Positions 32,945 through 41,671 of a stretch of 64,000 bases of DNA are shown here, one piece after another. Both the position numbers and the translations under genes were made by a program. The notes under the pieces were generated by a model. The model was given only the letters and a program-made list of their open reading frames with translations, was not told the DNA's origin and made no database searches. Source of the DNA: DATAQC01 sp046263055 (GTDB lineage: Bacteria; Actinomycetota; Acidimicrobiia; Acidimicrobiales; AC-14); NCBI GenBank assembly GCA_046263055.1, contig JBHELO010000073.1, positions 19,841 through 83,840 of the forward strand, in the 5' to 3' direction. Numbering within the stretch: position 1 is the stretch's first letter; the number at the start of each line of letters is the position of its first letter.

Positions 32945-34132
32945 TCAGCCCATCGGGGGCGGCGGCGGGGTGGGGTGGGTGGTGGCAGTGGGCGACACGC
33001 ACGGCTGGTTGGCGGTGGCGAAGGTGTTGTTCTGCCACGTGTTGCTGCCGCACGCCGGGGTGTTGCCGTCGAAGCCGTCGAACTGCCCGTTGCCGGAGCC
33101 ACTGTTGCCGCTCAGCTTGTTGTTCGTGGGCCCGGGCGTGCCCGCACCGGCGGTGTCCACCGAGATGCCGTTGGTCTTGTTGCCGTTGGCCACGTTGTCG
33201 GTGACGGTGGTGTTGGTGGGGGCGACGGGGGCCGCCACCGAGAACAGCCGAATGCCGCTGCCGTTGCCGCTGGTGCCGTTGCCGTTGCTCATGTTCTTGG
33301 TGATCACGTTGCCGTCGTTGCCGGGCGTACCCGCGCACCCCGTCTGGGGGTTGGCGCAGGTGGGCAGCACGACGATGCCGTCGGCCCCGCTGCCGGTCAC
33401 CGTGTTGCCGGACACCGTGTTGGCGTTGGCCGCCGGGCCCTCGATGCGGATGCCCATGTCCTGGCGGCCGACGCTGGGGTCACCGGGGAGCATGTTGTTG
33501 TCGGTGACCACGTTGTCGAGGATCTGGTTCTGGCTCGACGCGCCGACCACGGAGATGCCGCTGAAGGGTCCGTTGCCCTTCACGGTGTTGCCCTGGATGG
33601 TGTTGCCGTTCGAGTCGCTCAGCGTGATGCCGTCGCCGTAGTCACCGTCCGGCTCGCCCACGTTGGCCGAGACGGTGACGTTCTGCACCACGTTGTTGGC
33701 GCCACCGGCGATGGCCACTCCGGCCCCGAACCCGGTGATGGTGCCCTTGCGCACGGTGACGCCCTTGACGTTGCGCAACAGGATGCCGGGAGCGCCGGCG
33801 CTGGCCGCCCCGTGGCCGGTGATCGTGTGGCCGCCGAGGTCGAGGACGACGTTGTCGGCGGTGACGATCAAGGCCGGCCCGCTGGTGCACGTGAGGTCAC
33901 CGGCGAGGGTGGTGTTGGCGGAGACCTCCTGGCCGCAGGTCGCGCCCGAGTGCTCGCGGATCGGGCCGTTGTAGTCGCCCTTCAGGAGCTTGGTGAGGAC
34001 GGAGCGGGCGTCGGCCTTGGACGGGTGCCCGGGCGGCCCGCCATCGGTGGCCACCACCTTCCCGTTCGACGCCTTGACCCGGAATCCCCACGTCCCGTCG
34101 GTGCCCTGGAAGAGCTCCCCGCTGCCGGCCAT
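32945..34132 (-). CDS. YegP-like (DUF1508) - beta-helix fusion protein, no signal peptide
   Basis: 395 residues; AGGAGGG lies 8 nt before the ATG. Residues 5-60 (FQGTDGTWGFRVKASNGKVV) match the small YegP/DUF1508 domain. The rest is a right-handed beta-helix of Asn/Gly/Val turns closely related to the secreted protein at 27582, down to the same C-terminal cap (GFDGNTPACGSNTWQNNTF and QPCV). Unlike that paralogue it has no hydrophobic leader, so its route out of the cell, if any, is unclear. The tail is a short Pro-rich stretch. Confidence 0.8.
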   Translation of the reverse strand: MAGSGELFQGTDGTWGFRVKASNGKVVATDGGPPGHPSKADARSVLTKLLKGDYNGPIREHSGATCGQEVSANTTLAGDLTCTSGPALIVTADNVVLDLGGHTITGHGAASAGAPGILLRNVKGVTVRKGTITGFGAGVAIAGGANNVVQNVTVSANVGEPDGDYGDGITLSDSNGNTIQGNTVKGNGPFSGISVVGASSQNQILDNVVTDNNMLPGDPSVGRQDMGIRIEGPAANANTVSGNTVTGSGADGIVVLPTCANPQTGCAGTPGNDGNVITKNMSNGNGTSGNGSGIRLFSVAAPVAPTNTTVTDNVANGNKTNGISVDTAGAGTPGPTNNKLSGNSGSGNGQFDGFDGNTPACGSNTWQNNTFATANQPCVSPTATTHPTPPPPPMG

Positions 34133-34198
34133 CCGCCACCCTCCTGCTCGTGTCTGGGGCCGTACCGTAGCCGAGCGACCGGCCGGCGTGCCGGGCCG

Positions 34199-34459
34199 CT
34201 ACGGCTGCTCGGGTGGCCGTTCCACCCGCTTGCGGGTGTCGGGTACCGCGTAGTGCTGCTCGGGGGCCAGCACCCAGTCGGGGAGCCCGTCCACGAGTCG
34301 GCGAAGGGGCTCGTGCTCGGACTCCACCACCAGCATCCGGGGCGACGAGTCCACCACCGCGGCGTCGGGCAGTCCGTGGACCCGGGCCACGTCGGCGTCG
34401 GGCATCGGACCCTCGCCCCGGTAGCGCAGGACGAACCGGGGCTTGGCCGGGGCCGGCAC
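34199..34459 (-). CDS. Small protein coupled to the subtilase, possibly I9/propeptide-like
   Basis: 86 residues. The GTG at 34459 overlaps the last base of the subtilase stop codon (TAGTG), so translation is coupled. The pattern FVLRYRGEG, DADVARVHGLPDAAVVDSS, RMLVVESEHEPLRRLVDGLP and VLAPEQHYAVPD alternates strand and helix as in the inhibitor I9/subtilase propeptide fold. It may act as a chaperone or inhibitor in trans. Similarity is by pattern only. Confidence 0.5.
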   Translation of the reverse strand: MPAPAKPRFVLRYRGEGPMPDADVARVHGLPDAAVVDSSPRMLVVESEHEPLRRLVDGLPDWVLAPEQHYAVPDTRKRVERPPEQP

Positions 34460-35955
34460 TACGACGGCTCGGGCAGCCCGTGGCCCTCGAACGTGGGCCC
34501 GAAGCCGAGGGAGACGGCGGTGGCCAGCACCGCCTTGGCGATGGCATCGGAGCGGTTGGCATCCCGCTTCATCTTCACGACGGGGGAGCCGGCGATGGCC
34601 CGGGCCGCCGCCCCGGTGGCCGCCGGGCAGGCCATGGACGTCCCGCTGATCTCGGCGTAGCCACCGGGATACGTGGACATGATGCCCACCCCCGGCCCGG
34701 TGAGGTCCATCTGGGGCCCGACGTTGGAGAAGGAGGCGATGAAGTCGGCCTTGTCCGTCCCGTAGGGGGCGGCGATGTCGTCGGCCCCGGTGGAGTTGGA
34801 CGGGAAGGTGCCCTTGCGCCCGGTGGCCGACACGGCCAGCGCCGAGTCCTCGAAGGCGGGGAAGCTGATGGCGGCCCGGTCGTCGTTCCCGGCGGCGATG
34901 ATGCACAGGCTGCCGGCGGCCCGGGCGTCGTCCACCGCCGCCTTGAGCACCGGGTCGGGCTGCCCGCCCCCCAGGCTCATGTTGAGCAGGTCGCACTTGT
35001 CGGCCACCGCCTGGTCGATGGCCTTGGCGATGGCGAAGCTCGACGCGCCGCCCTGGCCCTGGCCGAAGACGCGGTAGGCCCGCAGCGTCACCCCCGGCGC
35101 CACGCCCCGGAGGCCGGTCGGCGGGCTCCCGTGCGCGGCCACGATCCCGGCCACGTGCGTGCCGTGGCCCTTGCCGTTGTCGGCGTAGTCGGTGGGGTCC
35201 TCGCCCTGGACGGTGTTGGCCCCCCCGGCGATGGTGAGGTCGGGGTGGGGGCCGGAGCCGGTGTCCACCACGCCCACCGTCACGCCCGCACCGACCCCGT
35301 CGGCGGCGTTGCCGTAGAAGTGGCGCAGCCCGTCGGTGTAGCCGAGGTCGAGCGGGGCGAGCGTGATCTTGGTGCCGTTCTTCACGGTGACCGACTTCTT
35401 GATCAGGCTCCAGTGGGCGTCGCTCGGGTACACGTACAGCCGCTGCAGCTTCACGCTGGCCGCGCCCAGGGCCAGGCTGACGGTCCCGTCGGGGCCGGTC
35501 ACGCCCTGGGCTCCGGACTTGGCCGCGAAGTCCACGAAGGCGACGACGATGGCGTTGGCCAGCGGCGCCCCGCCGGCCTTGGACACGACCTGGATGGTGA
35601 TGGCGCCGGCCGCCGCCGCCCGGCGGGACCCGCCCGCCGCTTCCACCACCTGCTCGGGGGCGACGACGGCCGGCGTGTACCAGACCACCGGGACGAGTCG
35701 CAGCCCCGGGTGGGCGGCCCGCAGGGCGAGGACGGACGCCGGCACCAGCTCCAGCAGCTTGGCGCCGTCGGGCCCGATCGAGTCCAGTACCCGGACCGGC
35801 ACCTGGCGGTTGGCGACGGTGAGGCGGTCGGTGCCCACCGCTTCGTGGGCGCTGCGCAGGAACCCCTGCAGCTCGGGGTTGGTCGTCCTGGCCGGGGCCC
35901 GCAGGCCCCTGGGCGGGAGGAGGACGTACTGCGCGGTATCGGAGGTCTTGGCCAC
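34459..35955 (-). CDS. Subtilisin-family serine peptidase (S8)
   Basis: 498 residues from the GTG at 35955. The catalytic triad is complete: Asp231 (VGVVDTGSGPHPDL), His264 (GKGHGTHVAG) and Ser440 (SGTSMACPAATG), with the oxyanion Asn in AAGNDD. Residues 1-110 look like a propeptide-type domain and 115-190 like a carboxypeptidase-regulatory-type beta-sandwich. There is no recognisable signal peptide, so it is intracellular or exported by an unusual path. The coupled small gene downstream may encode its inhibitor or folding partner. Confidence 0.88.
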   Translation of the reverse strand: MAKTSDTAQYVLLPPRGLRAPARTTNPELQGFLRSAHEAVGTDRLTVANRQVPVRVLDSIGPDGAKLLELVPASVLALRAAHPGLRLVPVVWYTPAVVAPEQVVEAAGGSRRAAAAGAITIQVVSKAGGAPLANAIVVAFVDFAAKSGAQGVTGPDGTVSLALGAASVKLQRLYVYPSDAHWSLIKKSVTVKNGTKITLAPLDLGYTDGLRHFYGNAADGVGAGVTVGVVDTGSGPHPDLTIAGGANTVQGEDPTDYADNGKGHGTHVAGIVAAHGSPPTGLRGVAPGVTLRAYRVFGQGQGGASSFAIAKAIDQAVADKCDLLNMSLGGGQPDPVLKAAVDDARAAGSLCIIAAGNDDRAAISFPAFEDSALAVSATGRKGTFPSNSTGADDIAAPYGTDKADFIASFSNVGPQMDLTGPGVGIMSTYPGGYAEISGTSMACPAATGAAARAIAGSPVVKMKRDANRSDAIAKAVLATAVSLGFGPTFEGHGLPEPS

Positions 35956-36071
35956 GAACGGGTCCCTTTCGCCAGGCGAGCGTTCCCGCCAGAGGAACGT
36001 GCAGGGGAACTGTCGCGCACTTGCGCCTGGCGCGCCATGGCATGGCCGCCCGACGCCGGGGCGACGCCGGG

Positions 36072-37241
36072 TCAGGGGCCGGAGGACAGCTCGCCGCCAC
36101 GTTCGAGATAGGGCCCGAACGCGTCCTCCACGTCGGCCGCCGACAGCCCGAAGTCGGCCAGGGCGTAGCGGTGGGCGCCGTGGCCGCCGGCCGGGTTGGC
36201 CGCCACCCAGGCCGCCATGTCGGCCGCCACGGTGGGGGACAGCGGGCGCCCCAGCCGGTCGTACACGGCGGCCACCGCCGCCACCGGATCGGCCACCAGG
36301 TCCCGGTAGGCCACGTCCACGAATGCCGCCTCCGCCTGTTGGGCCCGCACCGCCACGGCCCGGTGCACGGCCGTGGCCGCCCGTTGCAGGGCCGAGCGGC
36401 CCACGTCGGCTGGTGAGACGTCGTCGCTGTAGGCCCGCCGGAGGGTGTGCACGAGGCTGGCCCACGAGGCCACCGCCGCCGCCGGGTCTCGGTGGCACCA
36501 CACGACCGTCGCACCGGGCAGGGCGGCCAGGAGGGCGTCCAGGTGGCCGAGGTGACCGGGCGACTTGAGCGCCCACGCGGTACCGGGCGGCGTCGAGGCG
36601 GACAGGACGCGCAGCTGAAGGGCGTAGGAGGCGTACTCGTCGGCCAGCGGCGCGGTGGCCAGCCACGACGAGTACTCGCGGGCGTCGAACATGTCGTCGA
36701 AGTGCTGGCTGGCGAAGGTGTTCTGCAGGAGGGCGTCGCACTCCTCGGGCCCGTCGGGGGTGGACGGGTGGATGGCCCGGAACCCGGGCACCAGGCGGTA
36801 GAAGGAGTCCAGCCAGCGGGCCGCGCGCTGGCGGGGCTCCTCGCCCGGAGGCCGGCCGGGAGGGGGCGGCACCGGGCGCAGGGCCTCCCAGAACCGCAGC
36901 ACCCGGAAGGCGGGATCGAGCGCCAGCAGGTTGTGCAGCAGGGTCGTGGCGGTGCGGGGCAGGCCGGTGACCACCACCGGCGAGCCGAGGCTGCGTCCGG
37001 CCACGTCGGGGTGGGCGTCGACGTGGGCGGCCAGGTCGACCAGCGTCCGCAGGTGGCGAACTGCCGCCCGGTACAGGACCTCGCGGCCGGTGGCGTTGAG
37101 GCGCCCGGTCCGCCGGCAGGACTCGACCAGCAGCTCCAGGGTGGCGAGGAACGGGACGTCGGGGCGCCCGCCCCCACCGGCCACCGCCGCCGCCACCAGC
37201 TCGTCCACCACGTCGGCCGTCGGGCGGTCGTCGGCGTTCAA
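36072..37241 (-). CDS. Sulfotransferase family protein
   Basis: 389 residues from a TTG at 37241 that overlaps the upstream stop (TTGA); no better start was seen. The PAPS-binding 5'-phosphosulfate loop is VVTGLPRTATTLLHNLLALD, and the 3'-phosphate region is VWCHRDPAAAVASWASL. The overall layout matches the large bacterial sulfotransferases acting on small molecules or lipids. It is the last gene of a four-gene operon (CoA-transferase, acyl-CoA synthetase, hydrolase, sulfotransferase), suggesting that it sulfates a lipid or metabolite made there. Confidence 0.82.
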   Translation of the reverse strand: MNADDRPTADVVDELVAAAVAGGGGRPDVPFLATLELLVESCRRTGRLNATGREVLYRAAVRHLRTLVDLAAHVDAHPDVAGRSLGSPVVVTGLPRTATTLLHNLLALDPAFRVLRFWEALRPVPPPPGRPPGEEPRQRAARWLDSFYRLVPGFRAIHPSTPDGPEECDALLQNTFASQHFDDMFDAREYSSWLATAPLADEYASYALQLRVLSASTPPGTAWALKSPGHLGHLDALLAALPGATVVWCHRDPAAAVASWASLVHTLRRAYSDDVSPADVGRSALQRAATAVHRAVAVRAQQAEAAFVDVAYRDLVADPVAAVAAVYDRLGRPLSPTVAADMAAWVAANPAGGHGAHRYALADFGLSAADVEDAFGPYLERGGELSSGP

Positions 37242-38179
37242 CGAGGGGGTGGCGGCGGGCGGTCCGCCCCCGCCGCCGTCGGGCTCCCGCCGCCGCCATG
37301 GTCCCCGGTCCCCGGCGGGCGACGGCGACGGACGGCGGCGAAAGCCCGGCGTACGGACGTGGCCACCGCCGCCGGGTCCTGCAGGGGCCCGAAGTGGCCG
37401 AGGCCGGCCAGCTCCTCGTGGCGCCCGGCCGGGAGCCGCTCGGCATGGGTCCGGCCCCGCTTCGGCGAGCAGCCGTCGCTCGCCGAGCCGCAGGCCACGG
37501 TCACCGGGCAGCCGACCTCGGGTAGCCGGGTGTAGGCGTCGTGGGCGGTGGCCATCTCGTACACCTGGGCCTCGTCGTCGGGGTGGCACTTGAGGCGCAT
37601 ACGTCCGTCGCCGGTGTCGGCGAAGCCGTGGTCCACGTAGGCCCGCAGCGCGTCGGGATCCAGGGCGTCGAGCGGCGGCTTGGACGCGTAGTGCTGGCGC
37701 GCCTCCTCGCGCGACGCGAAGGTCGTGCGCCGGCGCCGGACCTGGGCGGCCAGCCAACTGTCCTCGTCGCGGCCCAGGGGCGGGTCGGCGGGGACGATCA
37801 CCGGCTCGTAGCAGTAGATGGCGGCGAAGGTGCCGGGCCGGGCCTGCTCGGCCATGAGCACCGCCGTCCCCCCGCTCGAGTGCCCGAAGCCGAAGGGATG
37901 GTGGAGGCCGAGGCCGTCGACCACGGCCAGCACGTCGGTGGCCAGCCCGTACCAGTCCAGGGCCGGGCCGGGGGGCAGCCGGGAGTCCCCGTGGCCACGG
38001 CTGTCGAAGGCGATCACGTGGAAGTCGGGGGCCAGGTGGCGGGCCAGGGGCCCGAGCACCAGGCCGTGGAAGCCGGCGGCGTGGGCCGCCACCAGTGGGG
38101 GGCCGGACCCGCCCAGGTCGTGGGTGGCGATGCGGGCCCCGTCGGCGGCGGTGACGGCGGTGACGGCGGGCCGGCTCAC
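37238..38179 (-). CDS. Alpha/beta hydrolase
   Basis: 313 residues from the GTG at 38179 (4-nt overlap). The oxyanion region is VAAHAAGFHG, the nucleophile elbow is GFGHSSGGTA, and the catalytic His lies in LAGLGHFGPLQDP near residue 280. The acid is probably the Asp or Glu in the strand before. Family members include esterases, thioesterases and epoxide hydrolases. Its neighbours suggest an acyl-CoA or thioester substrate. A Pro/Arg/Gly-rich tail follows residue 290. Confidence 0.82.
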   Translation of the reverse strand: MSRPAVTAVTAADGARIATHDLGGSGPPLVAAHAAGFHGLVLGPLARHLAPDFHVIAFDSRGHGDSRLPPGPALDWYGLATDVLAVVDGLGLHHPFGFGHSSGGTAVLMAEQARPGTFAAIYCYEPVIVPADPPLGRDEDSWLAAQVRRRRTTFASREEARQHYASKPPLDALDPDALRAYVDHGFADTGDGRMRLKCHPDDEAQVYEMATAHDAYTRLPEVGCPVTVACGSASDGCSPKRGRTHAERLPAGRHEELAGLGHFGPLQDPAAVATSVRRAFAAVRRRRPPGTGDHGGGGSPTAAGADRPPPPPR

Positions 38180-39765
38180 CGCGCCCGCCAGCGGGTGCAG
38201 GCCCGCTCGCCGGACAGGACCTGCTCGCGCAGTGCCGCCCTGTCCACCTTGCCGATGACGGTGCGGGGGATGGCGTCCACCAGGCACAGCTCGTCGGGAA
38301 GCTTGTGGCGGGCCAGCACCGGTGACAGGAACTCCCGCAGCTCGGCCAGACCGGGCACCGCCCCGTCGAGGGGTACCACGCAGGCGCAGATGGCCTCGCC
38401 CAGCACCGGGTCGGGCGTGGCCACCACCGCGCTGTCGGCCACCGCCGGGTGCAGGCGCATGGCCGTCTCCACCTCGCTGGGCGACACGTGCAGGCCGCCC
38501 CGGTTCACCAGCTCCTTCAGGCGGCCGAGCACGTAGATGCGGCCGTCGGGGTCCACCCGGCCGAGGTCCCCCGTGCGGTACCACCCGTCGGTGGCGGCCG
38601 GCGGCTGCTTCCAGTAGGGCACCGGGAGGCGGGCGCCGAAGGCGATCTCGCCGGTGGCGCCGGTCGGGAGGACGGTGTGGCCGCCCGGTTCCAGGATGGC
38701 GACGGTCCCGTCCGGCGGCGTGCCCTCGGGGCCCCGGTAGACGAGGCCGCCGACCGAGCCCCGCCGGATGTCGTCGGCGTCGGTGGTCAGCGCCGTGAAG
38801 TTCTCGCTGCAGCCGTAGACGTACAGGAGGTTCGGCGCCAGCCGCTCGTAGATCTGCTCCACCAGCGGGCGGGGGAGCATGGAGGCGGCGGAGATGGCCC
38901 ACCGCAGGCTCTCCACCCGATGGCGCCCGGGGTCGAGGGCGGCGAGCAGCAGGGTGAAGTGGGCGGGCATGCCGGGCAGCACGGTGACGCCCTCGTCGGT
39001 CACCGCCTGGAGGGCGGCCCGGGGCGAGAACCGCTCGGCCAGGACCAGGCGGCCGCCGCTGAGCAGGGCCATCTCGGCCAGCCGCATGCCGAACACGTGG
39101 GCCATGGGCAGGTACAGCAGGTGGACGTCGTCGGGGCCGGGGCGGAAGGCGTCGGCGAAGAACTGCATCTTTCCCCAGCACGCCGGCAGGGTCTCCATCA
39201 CCGCCTTGGGGGTGCCGGTGGTGCCCGACGTCAGAAGGAGGTGCGACGTCTCCAACGGCCCGTGGGGCGGGGCCCAGTCGGCCAGCTCCTCGGGTCCGTC
39301 CACCAGGTCGGCCAGGCGGTGGTGGGGGTCGTCGTCGGCCACCCCGTCGAGGATGATCCGCGTCCCCGGAGATGCCTCCCGCACCGCCCGCACCGGCGCC
39401 AGCGGGTCGTCCAGGCCGGGGCGGGGGCGGTAGACGAGGGCCGAAGCCTCGGTCTGGGCGGCCAGCCAGGCCAGCTCCCGGCCGGTGAGGTCGTTGTCGG
39501 TGCCGACGTGGACGGCCCCCACCGCCCACGCCGCGTTGAGGGCCAGCAGGTGCTCGGGGGAGTTGGGGAGCTGGCACACCACCCGGTCGCCCCCCCGGAT
39601 GCCGAGGCACCGGTAGGCGGCGGCCAGGCGGGCCACGCCCCGGCCGACGTCGTCGTAGGTCATGGTGGCCCCGCCGAAGGTCACCGCCGGCCGCCGCCCC
39701 CACCGGCGGCAGGCGGCGGCCAGGCTGGGCGCCAGGCGGTCCGGCGGCCAGGCCACGTCGGTCAT
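38176..39765 (-). CDS. Acyl-CoA synthetase / AMP-forming ligase
   Basis: 529 residues. Motifs: LLTSGTTGTPKAVM (P-loop), YVYGCSENFTALTT, GWYRTGDLGRVDPDG, GRLKELVNRGGLHVSPSEVE and IGKVDRAALRE. This is a standard two-domain adenylating enzyme forming acyl-CoA, most like medium-chain or aryl/dihydroxybenzoate-type ligases. Its ATG overlaps the CoA-transferase stop by 4 nt (ATGA), so both enzymes act on the same pool of CoA esters. The exact acid cannot be read from sequence. Confidence 0.87.
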   Translation of the reverse strand: MTDVAWPPDRLAPSLAAACRRWGRRPAVTFGGATMTYDDVGRGVARLAAAYRCLGIRGGDRVVCQLPNSPEHLLALNAAWAVGAVHVGTDNDLTGRELAWLAAQTEASALVYRPRPGLDDPLAPVRAVREASPGTRIILDGVADDDPHHRLADLVDGPEELADWAPPHGPLETSHLLLTSGTTGTPKAVMETLPACWGKMQFFADAFRPGPDDVHLLYLPMAHVFGMRLAEMALLSGGRLVLAERFSPRAALQAVTDEGVTVLPGMPAHFTLLLAALDPGRHRVESLRWAISAASMLPRPLVEQIYERLAPNLLYVYGCSENFTALTTDADDIRRGSVGGLVYRGPEGTPPDGTVAILEPGGHTVLPTGATGEIAFGARLPVPYWKQPPAATDGWYRTGDLGRVDPDGRIYVLGRLKELVNRGGLHVSPSEVETAMRLHPAVADSAVVATPDPVLGEAICACVVPLDGAVPGLAELREFLSPVLARHKLPDELCLVDAIPRTVIGKVDRAALREQVLSGERACTRWRAR

Positions 39766-41528
39766 CCGAACGCCCACGGCGAGCGGGGGGCCCGGCCGTC
39801 GGTGCCGACTGGCTCGAACAGCCCGGTGAGGCGAGGGTCGACCAGGACGGCCGTCAGGTCGTCGGGGGCCACCGCCGCGGGCAGCCCGGCGTCGCCCAGC
39901 AGGCCCTCCCACTCGGCCGCCGGACGGCTGGTGAGGCAGTCGGCCAGGGCCCGCTCGGCGGCGGCCGGGGGGCCGTCCTCGTGAGCCACCCCACAGACCT
40001 CACACAGGCGCGCCAAAGCGTCGTCGCCCTCCACGCTGACCACCAGCATGCCGTCGGCGGTGGGCAGCGGGTGGTCGAGCAGCCCCCACACCGGTCGCCC
40101 CCGGCGGCGGCCGATCTCGGTGCCGGCGGCCATGGCACCGAGCACGTGGGCCTGCACGGCCATGGCCCCGGCGAGGAGCGAGGACCGCACCTCCCACGGC
40201 CCGCCGGCCAGCTCCCGGCGGTAGAGCCCGGTCAGGATGCCCTCGGCGCCCACCAGCCCGCCGACCACGTCACACAGCACCATCCGGGTGGGGAACGGCG
40301 GCTCGTCCTCCGGGTTGAGGCCGTTGCCCACCCCGGCGTAGGCCTGGACCAGGAAGTCGGTGCCCAGGAGGCGCCCGGCCGGCGGGCGGTCGCTCCATCC
40401 CGAGGCGTGGGCGTACACCAGGCGGCGATGGCGCGCCGCCAGGTCGTCGAACTCGAGGCCCCACTCGGCGGCCTTGCCGGGGCGCCAGTTGTGGAGGAAG
40501 ACGTCGGCGCCGGCCACCAGCTCCACCAGCTCGCCCCGCTGGGCCGGGCTCCCGAGGTCGAGGGTCACAGTCTCCTTGCCCCGGTGCAGGCACAGGGCCG
40601 ACCGCCCGTAGTCGCCGCCCGGCGGCTGGACCCGCACCACGTCGGCCCCCAGCATGCGCAGCAGCATCCCCGCGAACGGCCCCTGGATGCGGCTGGTGGC
40701 CTCCACCACGCGGATGCCGGCGAGGGGGAGGGGGGCAGGCGCCGCCCCGAGGCGGGCGAGGGGGGCGGCCGGGAGGGGCTCCCCGGGGGCGTCCAGCGGG
40801 CGCACCAGGGGGTGGCCGACACCGTTGCGCTCGGTCAGGACCTCGGTGTAGCCGCGGAGGGGGGTGAGGCTCATGCCGACCTCGGCCGCCACCCGGCGCA
40901 GCTCGACCAGGCCCCACCGGCCGGCAGCCTCGTGCAGGCCCGGTGGCAGCGTGCAGGTGGCCCGCTCGAACCGCCACTGGAACATGGTCCACGCCCGGCC
41001 CAGGTCGGCGTCGCCGGCGCCCAGGCGGGACCAGAACGCGGCCCACGGCTCGGGGTCCAGGGTCTCGATCTCGAACCACCGGCCGTCGGCGCTGCAAAAC
41101 GGTGGGCCTGGAGCGGGAAGCGGGCTCCCGGGGACGGCGTCGCCCAGGGCGGTGGCCACCACGAAGTAGTTGGACAGGAGGAGCAGGGCGGCCTGCACCA
41201 CCGACGTGTGCACCACGGGGATGGTGGCCCCCCGGAGCCTGGCGATCCCGCCGGCCAGCGCCCCCTGGGCAGCCAGCAAGCCGGCCGCCACCGACGCCAC
41301 CTCCAGGCCAACGCGCCGGGGGCGGCCCCGGTCCCGGCCGTGCACGGCCATGATCCCGCTCAGGGCCTGGATGGAGGCCTCGCTGGCCGGCGCGCCGGCG
41401 GGGACGTGAGCCGGGCCGTACCAGCTGACCGGCGTCGCCACCTCGGCCAGCTCCCCCCCGCCCAGGGGGGCCAGGCGGCGGGCGCACGTCTCCGTAGCCA
41501 GGTCAGGGCCCGCCTCGGAACTGGTCAT
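39762..41528 (-). CDS. Class III CoA-transferase (CaiB/BaiF family), extended
   Basis: 588 residues, longer than the usual 390-450. The conserved family part starts near residue 265 (IRVVEATSRIQGPFAGMLLRMLGADVVRV) and includes ADVFLHNWRPGKAAEWGL with the catalytic-region Asp/Asn surroundings and GTDFLVQAYAGVGNG. The N-terminal 250 residues look like a second, degenerate copy of the family fold (GGELAEVATPVSWYGP to YTEVLTERN). So this may be a fused dimer with one active half. It should move CoA between carboxylic acids. First gene of a four-gene operon; GGGAGG lies just before the ATG. Confidence 0.8.
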   Translation of the reverse strand: MTSSEAGPDLATETCARRLAPLGGGELAEVATPVSWYGPAHVPAGAPASEASIQALSGIMAVHGRDRGRPRRVGLEVASVAAGLLAAQGALAGGIARLRGATIPVVHTSVVQAALLLLSNYFVVATALGDAVPGSPLPAPGPPFCSADGRWFEIETLDPEPWAAFWSRLGAGDADLGRAWTMFQWRFERATCTLPPGLHEAAGRWGLVELRRVAAEVGMSLTPLRGYTEVLTERNGVGHPLVRPLDAPGEPLPAAPLARLGAAPAPLPLAGIRVVEATSRIQGPFAGMLLRMLGADVVRVQPPGGDYGRSALCLHRGKETVTLDLGSPAQRGELVELVAGADVFLHNWRPGKAAEWGLEFDDLAARHRRLVYAHASGWSDRPPAGRLLGTDFLVQAYAGVGNGLNPEDEPPFPTRMVLCDVVGGLVGAEGILTGLYRRELAGGPWEVRSSLLAGAMAVQAHVLGAMAAGTEIGRRRGRPVWGLLDHPLPTADGMLVVSVEGDDALARLCEVCGVAHEDGPPAAAERALADCLTSRPAAEWEGLLGDAGLPAAVAPDDLTAVLVDPRLTGLFEPVGTDGRAPRSPWAFG

Positions 41529-41671
41529 TCGCCTCCCGTCACGTGACGCCCGTGCGCCGAGATGCCCGCCAGCCCGGCATGTGCAGTGCCGGCCAGTGTA
41601 CGGGCGCCACGGGAACCGGATCGCGACCGCGGCCGTCCAAGCCCCCGTTAGACCACGAAGGGAGCGAGCGG

